From contig JAXRKP010000971.1 in NCBI GenBank assembly GCA_037039925.1, positions 103,501-167,500 of the forward strand: DNA of 64,000 nt, written 5' to 3'. Below, one piece after another: positions 11,501-25,749 of the stretch; within the stretch, counting starts at the first letter, position 1; every line of letters starts with the position of its first letter. Source of the DNA: Doris montereyensis. Lineage: Eukaryota; Mollusca; Gastropoda; Nudibranchia; Dorididae. The translations under genes and the position numbers were made by a program. Under the pieces are notes generated by a model. That model was not told where the DNA came from. It saw only the letters and a list, made by a program, of their open reading frames with translations, and did no database searches.

Positions 11501-13950
11501 AGATAGTAAGAAACAGTGTAGAAAGTAGATAGTAAGAAACAGTGTAAAAGAAAGTAGATAGTAAGAAACAGTGTAGAAAATAGTAGAAGAAAACAGTAAG
11601 AAACAGTGTAGAAAGAAAAGTAGATAGCAAGAAACAGTGTAGAAAGTAGATAGCAAGAAACAGTGTAGAAAGTAGATAGTAAGAAACAGTGTAGAAACAA
11701 ATAGTAGAATGTAGATAAGAAGAAACAGTGTAGAAAGTAGATAGCAAGAAACAGTGTATAAAAGTAGATAGTAAGAAACAGTGTAGAAAGAAAGTAGATA
11801 GTAGAAGCAGTGTAAGAAACAGTAGAGTAGATAGTAAGAAACAGTGTATAAAGTAGATAGTAAGAAACAGTGTAAGAAAGTAGATAGTAAGAAACAGTGT
11901 AGAAACAGTGTAGAATGTAGATGTAAAAATAGATAGTAGCAAGAAACAGTGTAGAAAGTAGATAGAAAACAGTGTAGAAACAGTGTAGAAAAAATAGTAA
12001 GAAACAGTGTAGAAAGAAAGTAGATAGCAAGAAACAGTGTAGAAAGTAGATAGCAAGAAACAATGTAGAAAGTAGATAGCAAGAAACAGTGAAAGAAAGT
12101 AGATAGTAAGAAACAGTGTAGAAGAAAGTAGATAGCAAAAAACAATGTAGAAAGTAGATAGTAAGAAACTGTGTAGAAAGTAGATAAGAAACAGTGTAGA
12201 AAGTAGAAAGTAGAACCAGTGTAGAAACAGCGTAGAAGTAGATAGTAAGAAACAGTGTAGAAAGTAGATAGTAAGTAACAGTGTAGAAAGAAAGTAGATA
12301 GCAAGAAACAGTGTAGAAAGTAGATAGTAAGAAACAGTGTAGAAAGTAGATAGTAAGAAACAGTGTAGAAAGTATATAGTAAGAAACAGTGGCAAAAAAG
12401 TAGATAGTAAGAAACAGTGTAGAAAGTAGATAGCAAAAAACAGTGTAGAAAATAGATAGCAAGAAACAGTGAAAGTAGATAGTAAGAAACAGTGTAGAAA
12501 GTAGATAGTAAGAAACAGTGTAGAAAGTAGATAGCAAAAAACAGTGTAGAAAGTAGATAGCAAGAAACAGTGTAGAAGTAGATATAAGAAACAGTGAAAA
12601 AGTGTAAGAAACAGTGTAGAAAATAGATAGTAAGAAACAGTGTGGAAAAGAAAGTAGATAGCAAGAAGCAAGTGTAGAAAGTAGATAGTAAGAAACAGTG
12701 TGGAAAATAGATAGCAAGAAACAGTGTAGAAAATAGATAGTAAGAAACAGTGTAGAAAGTAGATAGTAAGAAACAGTGTGGAAAATAGATAGTAAGAAAC
12801 AGTGTAGAAACAAGAAAGTAGATAGTAAGAAACAGTGTAGAAAGTAGATAAAAAGAAACAGTGTAGAAAGTAGATAGCAAGAAAACAGTGTAGAAAGTAG
12901 AAGAAAAGAAACAGTGTAGAAAGTAGATAGTAAGAAACAGTGTAGAAAGTAGATAGTAAACAGTGTAGAAAGTAGATAGCAAGAAACAGTGTAGAAAGTA
13001 GATAGCAAGAAACAGTGTAGAAAGTAGATAGTAAGAAACAGTGTAGAAGTAGATAGTAAGAAACAATGTAGAAAGTAGATAGTAAGAAACAGTGTAGAAA
13101 GAAAGTAGATAGTAAGAAACAGTGTAGAAAGTAGATAGTAAGAAACAGTGTAGAAAGTAGATAGTAAGAAACAGTGTAGAAAGTAGATAGTAAGAAGCAG
13201 TGTAGAAAGTAGATAGTAAGAAACAGTGTAGAAAGTAGATAGTAAAAAACAGTGTAGAAAGTAGATAGCAAGGACCAGTGTAGAAAGTAGACAGTAAGAT
13301 ACAGTGTGGAAAGTAGATAGTAAGAAACAGTGTAGAAAGTAGATAGTAAGAAACAGTGTAGAAAGAAAGTAGATAGTAAGAAACAGAGAAAGAAAGTAGA
13401 TAGTAAGAAACAGTGTAGAAAGAAAGTAGATAGTAAGAAACAGTGTAGAAAGTAGATTGTAATAAACAGTGTAGAAAAGTAGATAGTAAGAAACAGTAGA
13501 AAGAAAGTAGATAGTAAGAAACAGTGTAGAAAGTAGATAGTAAGAAACAGTGTAGAAAGTAGATAGTAAGAAACAGTGTAGAAAGAAAGTAGATAGCAAG
13601 GAAACAGTCAGTAGATAGTAGAAACAGTGTCGAAAGAAAGTAGATAGTAAGAAACAGTGTAGAAAGTAGATGTAAGAAACAGTGTAGAAAGAAAGTAGAT
13701 AGTAAGAAACAGTGTAGAAAGAAAGTAGATAGTAAGAAACAGTGTAGAAAGTAGATAGCAAGAAACAGTGTCGAAAATAGATAGCAAGAAACAGTGTAGA
13801 AAGTAGATAGTAAGAAACAGTGTAGAAAGTAGATAGCAAGAAACAGTGTAGAATGTAGATAGCAAGACACAGTGTAAGAAACAGTGTAGAAACAGGGTAG
13901 AAACAGTGTAGAATGTAGATGCAAGAAACAGTGTAGAAAGTAGATAGCAA
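5561..13950. repeat. 26-bp array block rich in gatagt and 30-bp units
   Basis: Most units carry gatagtaagaaacag. The 4-base insertion form (gtagaaagaaagtag) is common, and atagatag replaces gtagatag in clusters near 5750-6240, 7560-8040, 8510-8940 and 9540-9800. Many copies between about 7.8 and 13 kb have single-base losses or gains, such as gtagaagtagatag or agtagatgtaag. Block boundaries are gradual and my limits are approximate. Confidence 0.7.
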
Positions 13951-14089
13951 GAAACAGTGTAGAAAGTAGATAGCAAGGACCAGTGTAGAAACAGTGTAGA
14001 AAGTAGATAGCAAGAAACAGTGTAGAAAAGTGTAGAATGTAGATAGTAAGAAACAGTGTAGAAAGTAGATAGCAAGAAACAGTGTAGAA

Positions 14090-14480
14090 AGTAGATAGCA
14101 AGAACCAGTCAGGAAAGTATATAGCAAGAACCAGTGTAGAAAGTAGATAGCAAGAACCAGTGTAGAAAGTAGATAGCAAAAACCAGTGTAGAAAGAACCA
14201 GTGTAGATAGTAGATAGCAAGAACCAGTGTAGAAAGTAGATAGCGAAAACCAGTGTAGAAAGTAGATAACAAGAACCAGTGTAGAAACAGTGTAGAAAGT
14301 AGATAGCAAGAAACATTGTAGAAAGTAGATAGCAAGAACCAGTGTAGAAAGTAGATAGTAAGAACCAGTGTAGAAACAGTGTAGAAAGTAGATAGCAAGA
14401 AACAGTGTAGAAACAGTGTAGAAACAGTGTAGAACCAGTGCAGAAAGTAGATAGTAAGAACCAGTGTAGAAAAGTAGAAA
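14090..14480. repeat. Cluster of aaccagt units inside the 26-bp array
   Basis: Nearly every unit here reads caagaaccagtgtag instead of caagaaacagtgtag, bounded on both sides by aaacagt units. A tight run of one substitution indicates local homogenisation or amplification of a single variant. It also contains unusual units (gatagcgaaaacc, gcaaaaaccag). Confidence 0.8.
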
Positions 14481-17400
14481 GTAGATAGCAAGAAACAGTG
14501 TAGAAAGTAGATAGCAAGAAACAGTGTAGAAAGAAAGTAGATAGTAAGAAACAGTGTAGAAAGTAGATAGTAAGAAACAGTGTAGAAAGAAAGTAGATAG
14601 TAAGAAACAGTGTAAAAGAAAGTAGATAGTAAGAAACAGTGTAGAAAGTAGATAGTAAGAAACAGTGTAGAAAAAGTAGATAGTAAGAAATAGTGTAGAA
14701 AATAGATAGTAAGAAGCAGTGTAGAAAGTAGATAGAAACAATGTAGAAAATAGATAGTAAGAAACAGTGTAGAAAGTAGTAGATAGTAAGAAACAGTATA
14801 GAAAGTAGATAGTAAGAAACAGTGTAGAAAGTAGAAGTAGAAACAGTGTAGAAAATAGATAGTAAACAGTGTAGAAAATAGATAGTAAGAAGCAGTGTAG
14901 AAAGTAGATAGCAAGAAACAGTGTAGAAAATAGATAGTAAGAAACAGTGTAGAAACAGTGTAGAAGTAGATAGTAAGAAACAGTGTAGAAAGAAAGTAGA
15001 TAGTAAGAAACAGTGTAGAAAGTAGATAGTAAGAAACAGTGTAGAAAGTAGATAGTAAGAAACAGTGTAGAAAGTAGATAGTAAGAAACAGTGTAGAAGA
15101 AAGTAGATGAAACAATGTAGAAAGTAGATAGTAAGAAACAGTGTAGAAAGTAGATAGTAAGAAACAGTGTAGAAAGAAAGTAGATAGTAAGAAACAGTGT
15201 AGAAAAAGATAGTAACAAGTAAGAAACAGTGTAGAAAATAGAAAGTAAGAAACAGTGTAGAAACAGTGTAGAAAGTAGATAGTAAGAAACAGTGTAGAAA
15301 GAAAGTAGATAGCAAGAAACAGTGTAGAAAGTAGATAGTAAGAAACAGTGTAGAAAGTAGATAGTAAGAAACAGTGTAGAAAGTAGATAGTAAGAAACAG
15401 TGTAGAAAAAGAAAGTAGATAGCAAGAAACAGTGTAGAAAGTAGATAGTAAGAAACAGTGTAGAAAGTAGATAGTAAGAAACAGTGTAGAAAGTAGATAG
15501 TAAGAAACAGTGTAGAAAGTAGATAGTAAGAAACAGTGTAGAAAGTAGATAGTAAGAAACAGTGTGGAAAGTAGATAGTAAGAAACAGTGTAGAAAGTAG
15601 ATAGCAAGAAACAGTGTAGAAAGTAGATAGTAAGAAACAGTGTAGAAAGTAGATAGTAAGAAACAGTGTAGAAAGTAGATAGTAAGAAACAGTGTAGAAA
15701 GTAGATAGCAAGAACCAGTGTAGAAAGTAGATAGTAAGAAACAGTGTAGAAAGTAGATAGCAAGAAACAGTGTAGAAAGTAGATAGTAAGAAACAGTGTA
15801 GAAAGTAGATAGTAAGAAACAGTGTAGAAAGTAGATAGCAAGAAACAGTGTAGAAAGTAGACAGTAAGAAGCAGTGTAGAAAGTAGATAGTAAGAAACAG
15901 TGTAGAAAGTAGATAGTAAGAAACAGTGTAGAAAGTAGATAGTAAGAAACAGTGTAGAAAGAAAGTAGATAGTAAGAAACAGTGTAGAAAGAAAGTAGAT
16001 AGTAAGAAACAGTGTAGAAAGTAGATTGTAAGAAACAGTGTAGAAAGTAGATAGTAAGAAACCGTGTAGAAAAGAAAGTAGATAGTAAGAAACAGTGTAG
16101 AAAGTAGATAGTAAGAAACAGTGTAGAAAAGAAAGTAGATAGTAAGAAACAGTGTAGAAAGTAGATAGTAAGAAACAGTGTAGAAAGTAGATAGCAAGAA
16201 ACAGTGTAGAAAGTAGATAGTAAGAAACAGTGTAGAAAGAAAGTAGATAGTAAGAAACAGTGTAGAAAGTAGATAGTAAGAAACAGTGTAGAAAGAAAGT
16301 AGATAGTAAGAAACAGTGTAGAGAAAGTAGATAGTAAGAAACAGTGTAGAAAGTAGATAGTAAGAAACAGTGTAGAAAGTAGATAGTAAAGAAACAGTGT
16401 AGAAAGTAGATAGTAAGAAACAGTGTAGAAAGTAGATAGTAAGAAACAGTGAAAGAAAGTAGATAGCAAGAACCAGTGTAGAAAGTAGATAGTAAGAAAC
16501 AGTGTAGAAAGTAGATAGTAAGAAAAAGTGTAGAAAGTAGATAGTAAGAAACAGTGTAGAAAAGTAGATAGTAAGAAACAGTGTAGAAAGAAAGTAGATA
16601 GTAAGAAACAGTGTAGAAAGAAAGTAGATAGTAAGAAACAGTGTAGAAAGTAGATAGTAAGAAACAGTGTAGAAAGAAAGTAGATAGCAAGAAACAGTGT
16701 AGAGAAAGTAGATAGTAAGAAACAGTGTAAAAGTAGATAGTAAGAAACAGTGTAAAAAGAAAGTAGATAGTAAGAAACAGTGTAGAAAGTAGATAGTAAG
16801 AAACAGTGTAGAAAGAAAGTAGATAGCAAGAAACAGTCTAGAAAGTAGATAGTCAAGAAACAGTGTAGAAGAAAGTAGATAGTAAGAAACAGTGTAGAAA
16901 GTAGATAGTAAGAAACAGTGTAGAAAGTAGATAGTAAGAAACAGTGTAGAAAGTAGATAGTAAGAAACAGTGTAGAAAGTAGATAGCAAGAAACAGTGTA
17001 GAAAATAGATAGTAAGAAACAGTGTAGAAAGTAGATAGTAAGAAACAGTGTAGAAAGTAGATAGTAAGAAACAGTGTAGAATGTAGATAGCAAGACACAG
17101 TGTAGAAACAGTGTAGAAACAGTGTAGAAACAGTTTAGAATGTAGATAGGAAGAAACAGTGTAGAAAGTAGATAGCAAGAAACAGTGTAGAAAGTAGATA
17201 GTAAGAAACAGTGTAGAAACAGTGTAGAAAGTAGATAGTAAGAAACAGTGTATAAACAGTGTAGAAAGTAGATAGTAAGAAACAGTGTAGAAAGTAGATA
17301 GCAAGAAACAGTGTAGAAACAGTGTAGAATGTAGATAGTAAACAGTGTAGAAAGTAGACTAAGAAGCAGTGTAGAAAGTAGATAGCAAGAACCAGTGTAG

Positions 17401-18980
17401 AAAGTAGATAGCAAGAAACAGTGTAGAAGAAAGTAGATAGTAAGAACCAGTGTAGAAACAAGAAAGTAGATAGCAAGAAACAGTGAGAAATAGAAGAAAC
17501 AGTGTAGAAACAGTGTAGAAAAGTAGATAGTAAGAAACAGTGTAGAAAGTAAAGTAGATAGTAAGAAACAGTGTAGAAAGTAGATAGTAAGAAACAGTGA
17601 AAGTAGAAGCAAGAAACAGTGTAGAAAGTAGATAGTAAGAAACAGTGTAGAAACAAAGTAGATAGTAAGAAACAGTTTAGAAAGAAAGTAGATAGCAAGA
17701 AACAGTGTAGTAGATAAGTAGAAAGTAGATAGCAAGAAACAGTGTAGAAAGTAGATAGCAAGAAACAGTGTAGAAAAATAGATAAAGAAACAGTGTAGAA
17801 AGAAAGTAGATAGCAAGAAACAGTGTAGAAAGTAGATAGTAAGAAAGTGTAAAGAAAGTAGATAGTAAGAAACAGTGTAGAAAGTAGATAGTAAGAAACA
17901 GTGTAGTAGAAAGTAGATAGTAAGAAACAGTGTAGAAAGAAAGTAGATAGTAAGAAACAGTGTAAAGAAAGTAGATAGTAAGAAACAGTGTAGAAAGAAA
18001 GTAGATAGTAAGAAACAGTGTAGAAAGAAAATAGATAGTAAGAAACAGTGTAGAAAATAGATAGTAAGAAACAGTGTAAGAAAGTAGATAGTAAGAAACA
18101 GTGTAGAAAATAGATAGCAAGAAACAGTGTAGAAAGTAGATAGTAAGAAGCAGTGTAGAAAGTAGATAGCAAGAAACAGTGTAGAAAGTAGATAGTAAGA
18201 AACAGTGTAGAAAGTAGATAGAAGAAACAGTGTAGAAAATAGATAGCAAGAAACAGTGTAGAAAGTAGATAGCAAGAAACAGTGTAGAAAGTAGATAGTA
18301 AGAAACAGTGTAGAAAGTAGATAGTAAGAAGCAGTGTAGAAAGTAGATAGCAAGAAACAGTGTAGAAAGTAGATAGTAAGAAACAGTGTAGAAAGTAGAT
18401 AGCAAGAAACAGTGTGTAGAGAAAGTAGAGTAGTAAGAAACAGTGTAGAAAGTAGATAGTAAGAAACAGTGTAGAAAGAAAGTAGATAGTAAGAAACAGT
18501 GTAGAAACAGTGTAGAAAGTAGATAGTAAGAAACAGTGTAGAAAGTAGATAGTAAGAAGTAGATAGAAAGAAAGTAGATAGTAAGAAACAGTGTAGAAAG
18601 TAGATAGTAAGAAACAATGAAAGAAGTAGATAGCAAGAAACAATGTAGAAAGTAGATAGTAAGAAACAGTGTAGAAAGTAGATAGTAAGAAACAGTGTAG
18701 AAAGAAAGTAGATATTAAGAAACAGTGTAGAAAGTAGATAGTAAGAAACAGTGTAGAAAGTAGATAGTAAGAAACAGTGTAGAAGTAGATAGAAAAGTGA
18801 AAGAAAAGATAGTAAGAAACAGTGTAGAAAGTAGATAGTAAGAAACAGTGTAGAAAGTAGATAGTAAGAAACAGTGTAGAAGTAAAGAAAACAGTGTAGA
18901 TAGCAAGAAACAGTGTAGAAAGAAAGTAGATAACAAGAAACAGTGTAGAAAGTAGATAGTAAGAAACAGTGTAGAAAGAG
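14481..18980. repeat. 26-bp array block, gatagt type with clean stretches
   Basis: The same variant set as the 5.6-14 kb block, with notably regular runs of near-identical 26-bp units at about 15340-15960 and 30-bp units at about 15950-16320. Irregular, indel-rich stretches appear again from about 17340 to 18900. Limits are approximate. Confidence 0.65.
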
Positions 18981-21900
18981 TTGTAGATAGTAAGAAACAG
19001 TGTAGAAAGAAAGTAGATAGTAAGAAACAGTGTAGAAAGTAGATAGCAAGAAACAGTGTAGAAAGTAGATAGCAAGAAACAGTGTAGAAAGTAGATAGTA
19101 AGAAACAGTGTAGAAAGAAAGTAGATAACAAGAAACAGTGTAGAAAGTAGATAGTAAGAAACAGTGTAGAAAGTAGATAGCAAGAAACAGTGTAGAAGTG
19201 TAGAAAGTAGATAGGAAGAAACAGTGTAGAAAGTAGATAGCAAGAAACAGTGTAGAAAGTAGATAGCAAGGGCCAGTGTAGAAAGTAGTAGAAACAAGAA
19301 ACAGTGTAGAAAATAGATAGCAAGAAACAGTGTAGAAACAGTGTAGAAAGTAGATAGCAAGAAACAGTGTAGAAAGTAGATAGTAAGAAACAGTGTAGAA
19401 AGAAAGTAGATAGTAAGAAACAGTGTAGAAAGTAGATAGCAAGAAACAGTGTAAGAAAGTAGATAGTAAGAAACAGTGTAGAAAGTAGATAGCAAGAAAC
19501 AGTAGTAGAAAGTAGATAGCAAGAAACAGTGTAAAAGTAGATAGCAAGAAACAGTGTAGAAAGTAGAAAGTAGATAGCAAGAAACAGTGTAGAAAATAGA
19601 TAGTAAGAAACAGTGTATAAAAGTAAAAAGTAGATAGCAAGAAACAGTGTAGAAAGTAGATAGCAAGAAACAGTGTAGAAAGTAGATAGCAAGAAAAGAA
19701 AACAGTGTAAGAAACAGTGTAGAAAGTAGATAGTAAGAACAGTGTAGAAAGTAGATAGCAAGAAACAGTGTAGAAAGTAGATAGTAAGAAACAAGAAGAA
19801 AGTAGATGTAAGAAACAGTGTAGAAAGTAGATAGTAAGAAACAGTGTAAAAAGTAGATAGCAAGAAACAGTGTAGAAAGTAGATAGTAAGAAACAGTGTA
19901 GAAACAGTGTAGAAAAGTAGATAGCAAGAAACAGTGTAGAAAGTAGATAGCAAGAAACAGTGTAGAAAGTAGATAGCAAGAAACAGTGTAGAAAGTAGAT
20001 AGCAAGAAACAGTGTAGAAAGTAGATAGCAAGAAACAGTGTAAAGTAGATAGTAGAAGAAACAGTTTAGAAAGTAGATAGCAAGGAGAAAGTAGATAGCA
20101 AAACAGTGTAGAAAGTAGATAGAAGAAACAGTTAGAAAGTAGATAGCAAGAAACAGTGTAGAAAGTAGATAGCAAGAAACAGTGTAGAAAGTAGATAGCA
20201 AGAAACAGTGTAGAAAGTAGATAGCAAGAAACAGTGTAGAAAAGTAGATAGTAAGAAACAGTGTAGAAAGTAGATAGCAAGAAACAGTGTAGAAAGTAGA
20301 TAGTAAGAAACAGTTTAGAAAGTAGATAGCAAGAAACAGTGTAGAAAGTAGATAGCAAGAAACAGTGTAGAAAAGCAAGGACCAGATAGATAGTAAGAAA
20401 CAGTGTAGAAAGTAGATAGCAAGAAACAGTGTAGAAAGTAGATAGCAAGAAACAGTGTAGAAAGTAGATGGCAAGAAACAGTGTAGAAAGTAGATAGCAA
20501 GAAACAGTGTAGAAAGTAGATAGCAAGAAACAGTGTAGAAAGTAGATAGCAAGGACCAGTGTAGAAACAGTGTAGAAAGTAGATAGCAAGAAACAGTGTA
20601 GAAAGTAGATAGCAAGAAACAGTGTAGAAAGTAGATAGAAGAAACAGTGTAGAAAAGAAAGTAGATAGTGTAGAAACAGTGTAGAAAGTAGATAGCAAAG
20701 AAACAGTGTAGAAAAAAGAAAGTAGATAGCAAGAACAGTGTAGAAACAGTGTAGAAAGTAGATAGCAAGAAACAGTGTAGAAAGTAGATAGCAAGAAACA
20801 GTGTAGAAGAAAGTAGATAGCAGTGAAACAGTGTAGAAAGTAGATAGTAAGAAACAGTAGTAGAAAGTAGATACCAGTGTAGAAACAGTGTAGAAAGTAG
20901 ATAGCAAGAAACAGTGTAGAAAGTAGATAGCAAGGAACAGTGTAGAAAGTAGATAGTAAGAATCAGTGTAGAAAGTAGAAAAGAAACAGTGTAGAAAGTA
21001 GCAAGAAGGACCAGTGTAGAAACAGTGTAGAAAGTAGATAGTAAGAAACAGTGTAGAAAGTAGATAGCAAGGACCAGTGTAGAAAGTAGATAGCAAGAAA
21101 CAGTGTAGAAAGTAGAAAGTAGATAGCAAGAAACCAGTGTAGAAAGTAGATAGTAAGAAACAGTGTAGAAAGTAGATAGCAAGAAACAGTGTAGAAAGTA
21201 GATAGCAAGAAACAGTGTAGTAGATAGCAAGAAACAGTAGAAAGTAGATAGCAAGAAACAGTGTAGAAAATAAGTAGAAGAAACAGTAAGAAACAGTGTA
21301 GAAAGTAGATAGCAAGAAACAGTGTAGGAAACAGTGTAAAGTAGATAGCACCAGTGTAGAAACAGGAGAAAGTAGATAACAAGAAACAGTGTAAAAAGTA
21401 GATAACAAGAAACAGTTTAGAAAGTAGATAACAAGGAGCAGTGTAGAACAGTGTAGAAAGTAGATAGCAAGAAACAGTGTAGAAAGTAGATAGCAAGAAC
21501 AGTGTAGAAAGTAGATACGTAGTAAGAAACAAGTACAGACCAGTGTAGAAACAGTGGAGTAGATAGATAAGAAACAGTGTAGAAAGTAGAAATAGCAAGA
21601 AACAGTGTAGAAAGTAGATAGTAAGAAACAGTGTAAGAAACAGTGTAGAAAGTAGATAGTAAGAAACAGTGTAGAAAGTAGATAGTAAGAAACAGTGTAG
21701 AAAGTAGATAGCAAGAAACAGTGTAGAAAGTAGATAGCAAGAAACAGTCTAGAAAGAAAGTAGATAACAAGAAAACAGTGTAGAAAGTAGATAGTAAGAA
21801 ACAGTGTAGAAAGTAGATAACAAGAAACAGTGTAGAAAGTAGATAGCAAGAAACAGTGTAGAAAGTAGATAACAGTAGATAAGAAACAGTGTAGAAAGTA

Positions 21901-24900
21901 GATAGTAAGAAACAGTGTAGAAAGTAGATAGCAAGAAACAGTGTAGAAAGTAGATAGTAAGAAACAGTGTAGAAAGTAGATAGTAAGAAACAGTGTAGAA
22001 AGAAAGTAGATAGGAAGAAACAATGTAGAAAGTAGATAGAGAAAACAGTGTAGAAAGTAGATAGTAAGAAACAGTGTAGAAAATAGATAGTAAGAAACAG
22101 TGTAGAAAGTAGATAGCAAGAAACAGTGTAGAAAATAGATAGTAAGAAGCAGTGAAAGAAAGTAGATAGCAGAAACAGTGTAGAAAATAGATAGCAAGAA
22201 ACAGTGTAGAAAGTAGATAGCAAGAAACAGTGTAGAAAGTAGATACCAAGAAACAGTGTAGAAAGTAGATAGTAAGAAACAGTGTAGAAAGTAGATAGTA
22301 AGAAACAGTGTAGAAAGTAGATAGTAAGAAACAGTGTAGAAAGTAGATAGTAAGAACCAAAGTATAGAAAGTAGATAGCAAGAAACAGTGTAGAAAGTAG
22401 ATAGCAAGAAACAGTGTAGAAAGTAGATAGTAAGAAACAGTGTAGAAAGTAGATAGCAAGAAACAGTGTAGAAAGTAGATAGCAAGAAACAGTGTAGAAA
22501 GTAGATAGCAAGAAACAGTGTAGAAAGTAGATAGCAAGAAACAGTGTAGAAACAGTGTAGAAAATAGTTAGTAGAAACAGTGTAGAAAGAAAGTAGATAG
22601 CAAAAACAGTATAGAAAGTAGATAGCAAGTAGAAGCAGTGTAGAAAGTAGATAGTAGAAACAGTGTAGAAAGTAGATAGCAAACAGTGTAGAAGTAGATA
22701 GCAAACAGTGTAGAAAGTAGATAGTAAGAAACAGTTTAGAAAGTAGTGTAGAAACAGTGTAGAAAGTGATAGTAAGAAACAGTGTAGAAAGTAGATAGTA
22801 AACAGTGTAGACAAGAAAGTAGATAGCAAGAAACAGTGTAGAAAGTAGATAGCAAGAAACAGTGTAGAAAAGTGTAGATAGCAAGAAACAGTGTAGAAAG
22901 TAGATAGTAAGAATCAGTGTAGAAAGTAGATAGTAAGAAACAGTGTAGAAAGTAGATAGTAAGAAACAGTGTAGAAAGTAGATAGCAAGGACCAGTGTAG
23001 AAAGTAGATAGCAAGAACCAGTGTAGAAAGTAGATAGCAAGAAACAGTGTAGAAAGTAGAAAGTAAGAAACAGTGTAGAAAGTAGATAGTAAGAAACAGT
23101 GTAGACAATAGATAGCAAGGACCAGTGTAGTAGAAGTAGATAGCAAGAAACAGTGTAGAAAGTAGATAGCAAGAAACAGTGTAGAAAGTAGATAGACCAG
23201 TGTAGAAACAGTGTAGAAAGTAGATAGCAAGAAACAGTGTAGAAAGTAGATAGCAAGAACCAGTGTAGAAAGTAGATAGCAAGAAACAGTGTAGAAAGTA
23301 GATAGTAGAAACAGAAAGTAGATAGTAGAAACAGTGTAGAAAGTAGATAGTAAGAAACAGTGTAGAAAGTAGATAGCAAGAAACAGTGTAGAAAGTAATA
23401 GCAAGGACCAGTGTAGAAAGTAGATAGCAAGAAACAGTGTAGAAAGTAGATAGCAAGAAACAGTGTAGAAAGTAGATAGTAAGAAACAGTGTGGCAAGCA
23501 GAAAGTAGATAGCAAGAAACAGTGTAGAAAGTAGATAGTAAAGAAACAGTGTAGAAAGAAAGTAGATAAAGAAACAGTGTAGAAAGTAGATAGTAAGAAA
23601 CAGTGTAGAAAGTAGATAGTAAGAAACAGTGTAGAAAAGAAAGTAGACAGTGTAGAAACAGTGTAGAAAGTAGATAGTAAGAAACAGTGTAGAGAAAGTA
23701 GATAATAAGAAACAGTGTAGAAAAGTAGATAACAAAAAACAGTGTAGAAAGTAGATAGCAAGAAACAGTGTAGAAAGTAGATAGCAAGAAACAGTGTAAA
23801 AAGTAGATAGTTAGAAACAGTGTAGAAAGTAGATAGCAAGAAACAGTGTGAAGAAAGTAGATAGCAAAAAACAGTGTAGAAAAGTAGATAGTAAGAAACA
23901 GTGTAGAAAGTAGATAGCAAGAAACAGTGTAGAAAGTAGATAGCAAGAAACAGTGTAGAAAGTAGATAGGAAGAAATAGTGAAGTAGATAGCAAGAAACA
24001 GTGTAGAAAGTAGATAGCAAGAAACAGTGTAGAAACAGTGTAGAAATAGCAAGAAACAGTGTAGAAAGTAGATAGCAAGAAACAGTGTAGAAAGTAGATA
24101 GGAAGAAACAGTGTAGAAAGTAGATAACAAGGACCAGTGTAGAAACAGTGTAGAAAGTAGATAGCAAGGAACAGTGTAAAAACAGTGTAGAACAGTGTAG
24201 AAAGTAGATGCAAAGCAGTGTAGAAAGTAGATAGCAAGAACCAGTGTAGAAAGTTATAGCAAGAAACAGTGTAGAAAGTAGATAGCAAGAAGCAGTGTAG
24301 AAAGTAGATAGGAAGAAACAGTGAAGAAAGTAGATAGTAAGAACCAGTGTAGAAAGTAGTGTAAGAAAGTGTAGTAGATAGCAAGAAACAGTATAGAAAG
24401 TAGATAGCAAGAAACAGTGTAGAAAGTAGATAGCAAGAAACAGTGTAGAAAGTAGATAGCAAGAACCAGTGTAGAGAAACAGTCTAGAAAGTAGATAGCA
24501 GAAGCAGTAGAAAGTAGATAGAAACAGTGTAGAAGCAAGTAAAACCAGTGTAGAAAGTAGATAGCAAGAAACAGTGTAGAATGTAGATAACAAGTCAGTA
24601 GATAACAAGAAACAGTGTAGAAAGTAGATAGCAAGAAACAGTCTAGAAAGTAGATAACAAGGGCCAGTGTAGAAAGTAGATAACAAGGACAGTTTAGAAA
24701 GTAGATAACAAGAAACAGTGTAGAAAGTAGATAACAAGGAACAGTGTAGAAAGTAGATAACAAGAAACAGTGTAGAAAGTAGATAACAAGAAACAGTGTA
24801 GAACGTAGAAGCAAAGAAACAGTGTAGAAAGTAGATAACAAGAAACAGTGTAGAAAGTAGATAACAAGAAACAGTGTAGAAAATAGATAGTAAGAACCAG

Positions 24901-25070
24901 TGTAGAAAGTAGATAGCAAGAAACAGTGTAGAAAGTAGATAACAAAAACAGTGTAGAAAGTAGATAGCAAGGACAGTGTAGAAACAGTGTAGAAGTAGTA
25001 GCAGGGAACAGTGTAGAAACAGTGGAGAAAGTAGATAGCAAGAAACAGTTTAGAAAGTAGATAGCAAGGG
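18981..25070. repeat. 26-bp array block, gatagc type, indel-rich
   Basis: Here gatagcaagaaacag becomes the majority unit, 37-bp units become frequent, and gataac units appear from about 24.6 kb. Single-base and few-base losses are dense in places, for example 19500-19900, 21240-21600, 22540-22760 and 24020-24700. Limits are approximate. Confidence 0.65.
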
Positions 25071-25749
25071 CCAGTGTAGAAAGTATATATCAAGAAACAG
25101 TGTAGAAAGTATATATCAAGAAACAGTGTAGAAAGCAGAAAGCAAGGACCAGTGTAGAAAGTAGATAGCAAGGAACAGTGTAGAAAGTAGATAGCAAGAA
25201 ACAGTGTCGAAAGTAGATAGCAAGAAACAGTGTAGAAAGTAGATAATAAGAACTAGTGTAGAAAAGTAGATAGCAAGAACCAGTGTAGAAAGTAGATAGT
25301 AAGAACCAGTGTAGAAAGTAGATAGTAAGAACCAGTGTAGAAAGTAGATAATAGGAACCAGTGTAAAGTAGATAGTCAGAACCAGTGTAAAGTAGATAGT
25401 AGAACCAGTGTAGAAAGTAAATAGTAAAACAATGTAGAAAGTAGATAGTAAGAAACAGTGTAGAAAGTAGATAGCAATAAACAGTGTAGAAAGTAGATAG
25501 CAAGGAACAGTGTAGAAAAGTAGATAGCAAGGACCAGTGTAGAAACAGTGTAGAACGTAGATAGCAAGGACCAGTGTAGAAACAGTGTAGAAAGTAGATA
25601 GTAAGAAACAGTGTAGAAAATAGATAGCAAGAAACAGTGTAGAAAGTAGATAGCAAGAAACAGTGTAGAAAGTAGATAGCAAGGAACAGTGTAGAAAGTA
25701 GATAGCAAAAAAAGTGTCGAAAGTAGATAGCAAGGAACAGTGTAGAAAG

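Noticed and set aside
14109..21254. Minus-strand open frame of 2381 codons, and many similar long ones across 4.5-48.7 kb, looking like hydrophobic multi-pass membrane proteins
   Set aside because: They are translations of a stop-free 26-bp tandem unit whose three phases all give the same residue cycle. Overlapping frames in all three phases are equally long, codon use simply mirrors the repeat, and no domain or defined start context is present.
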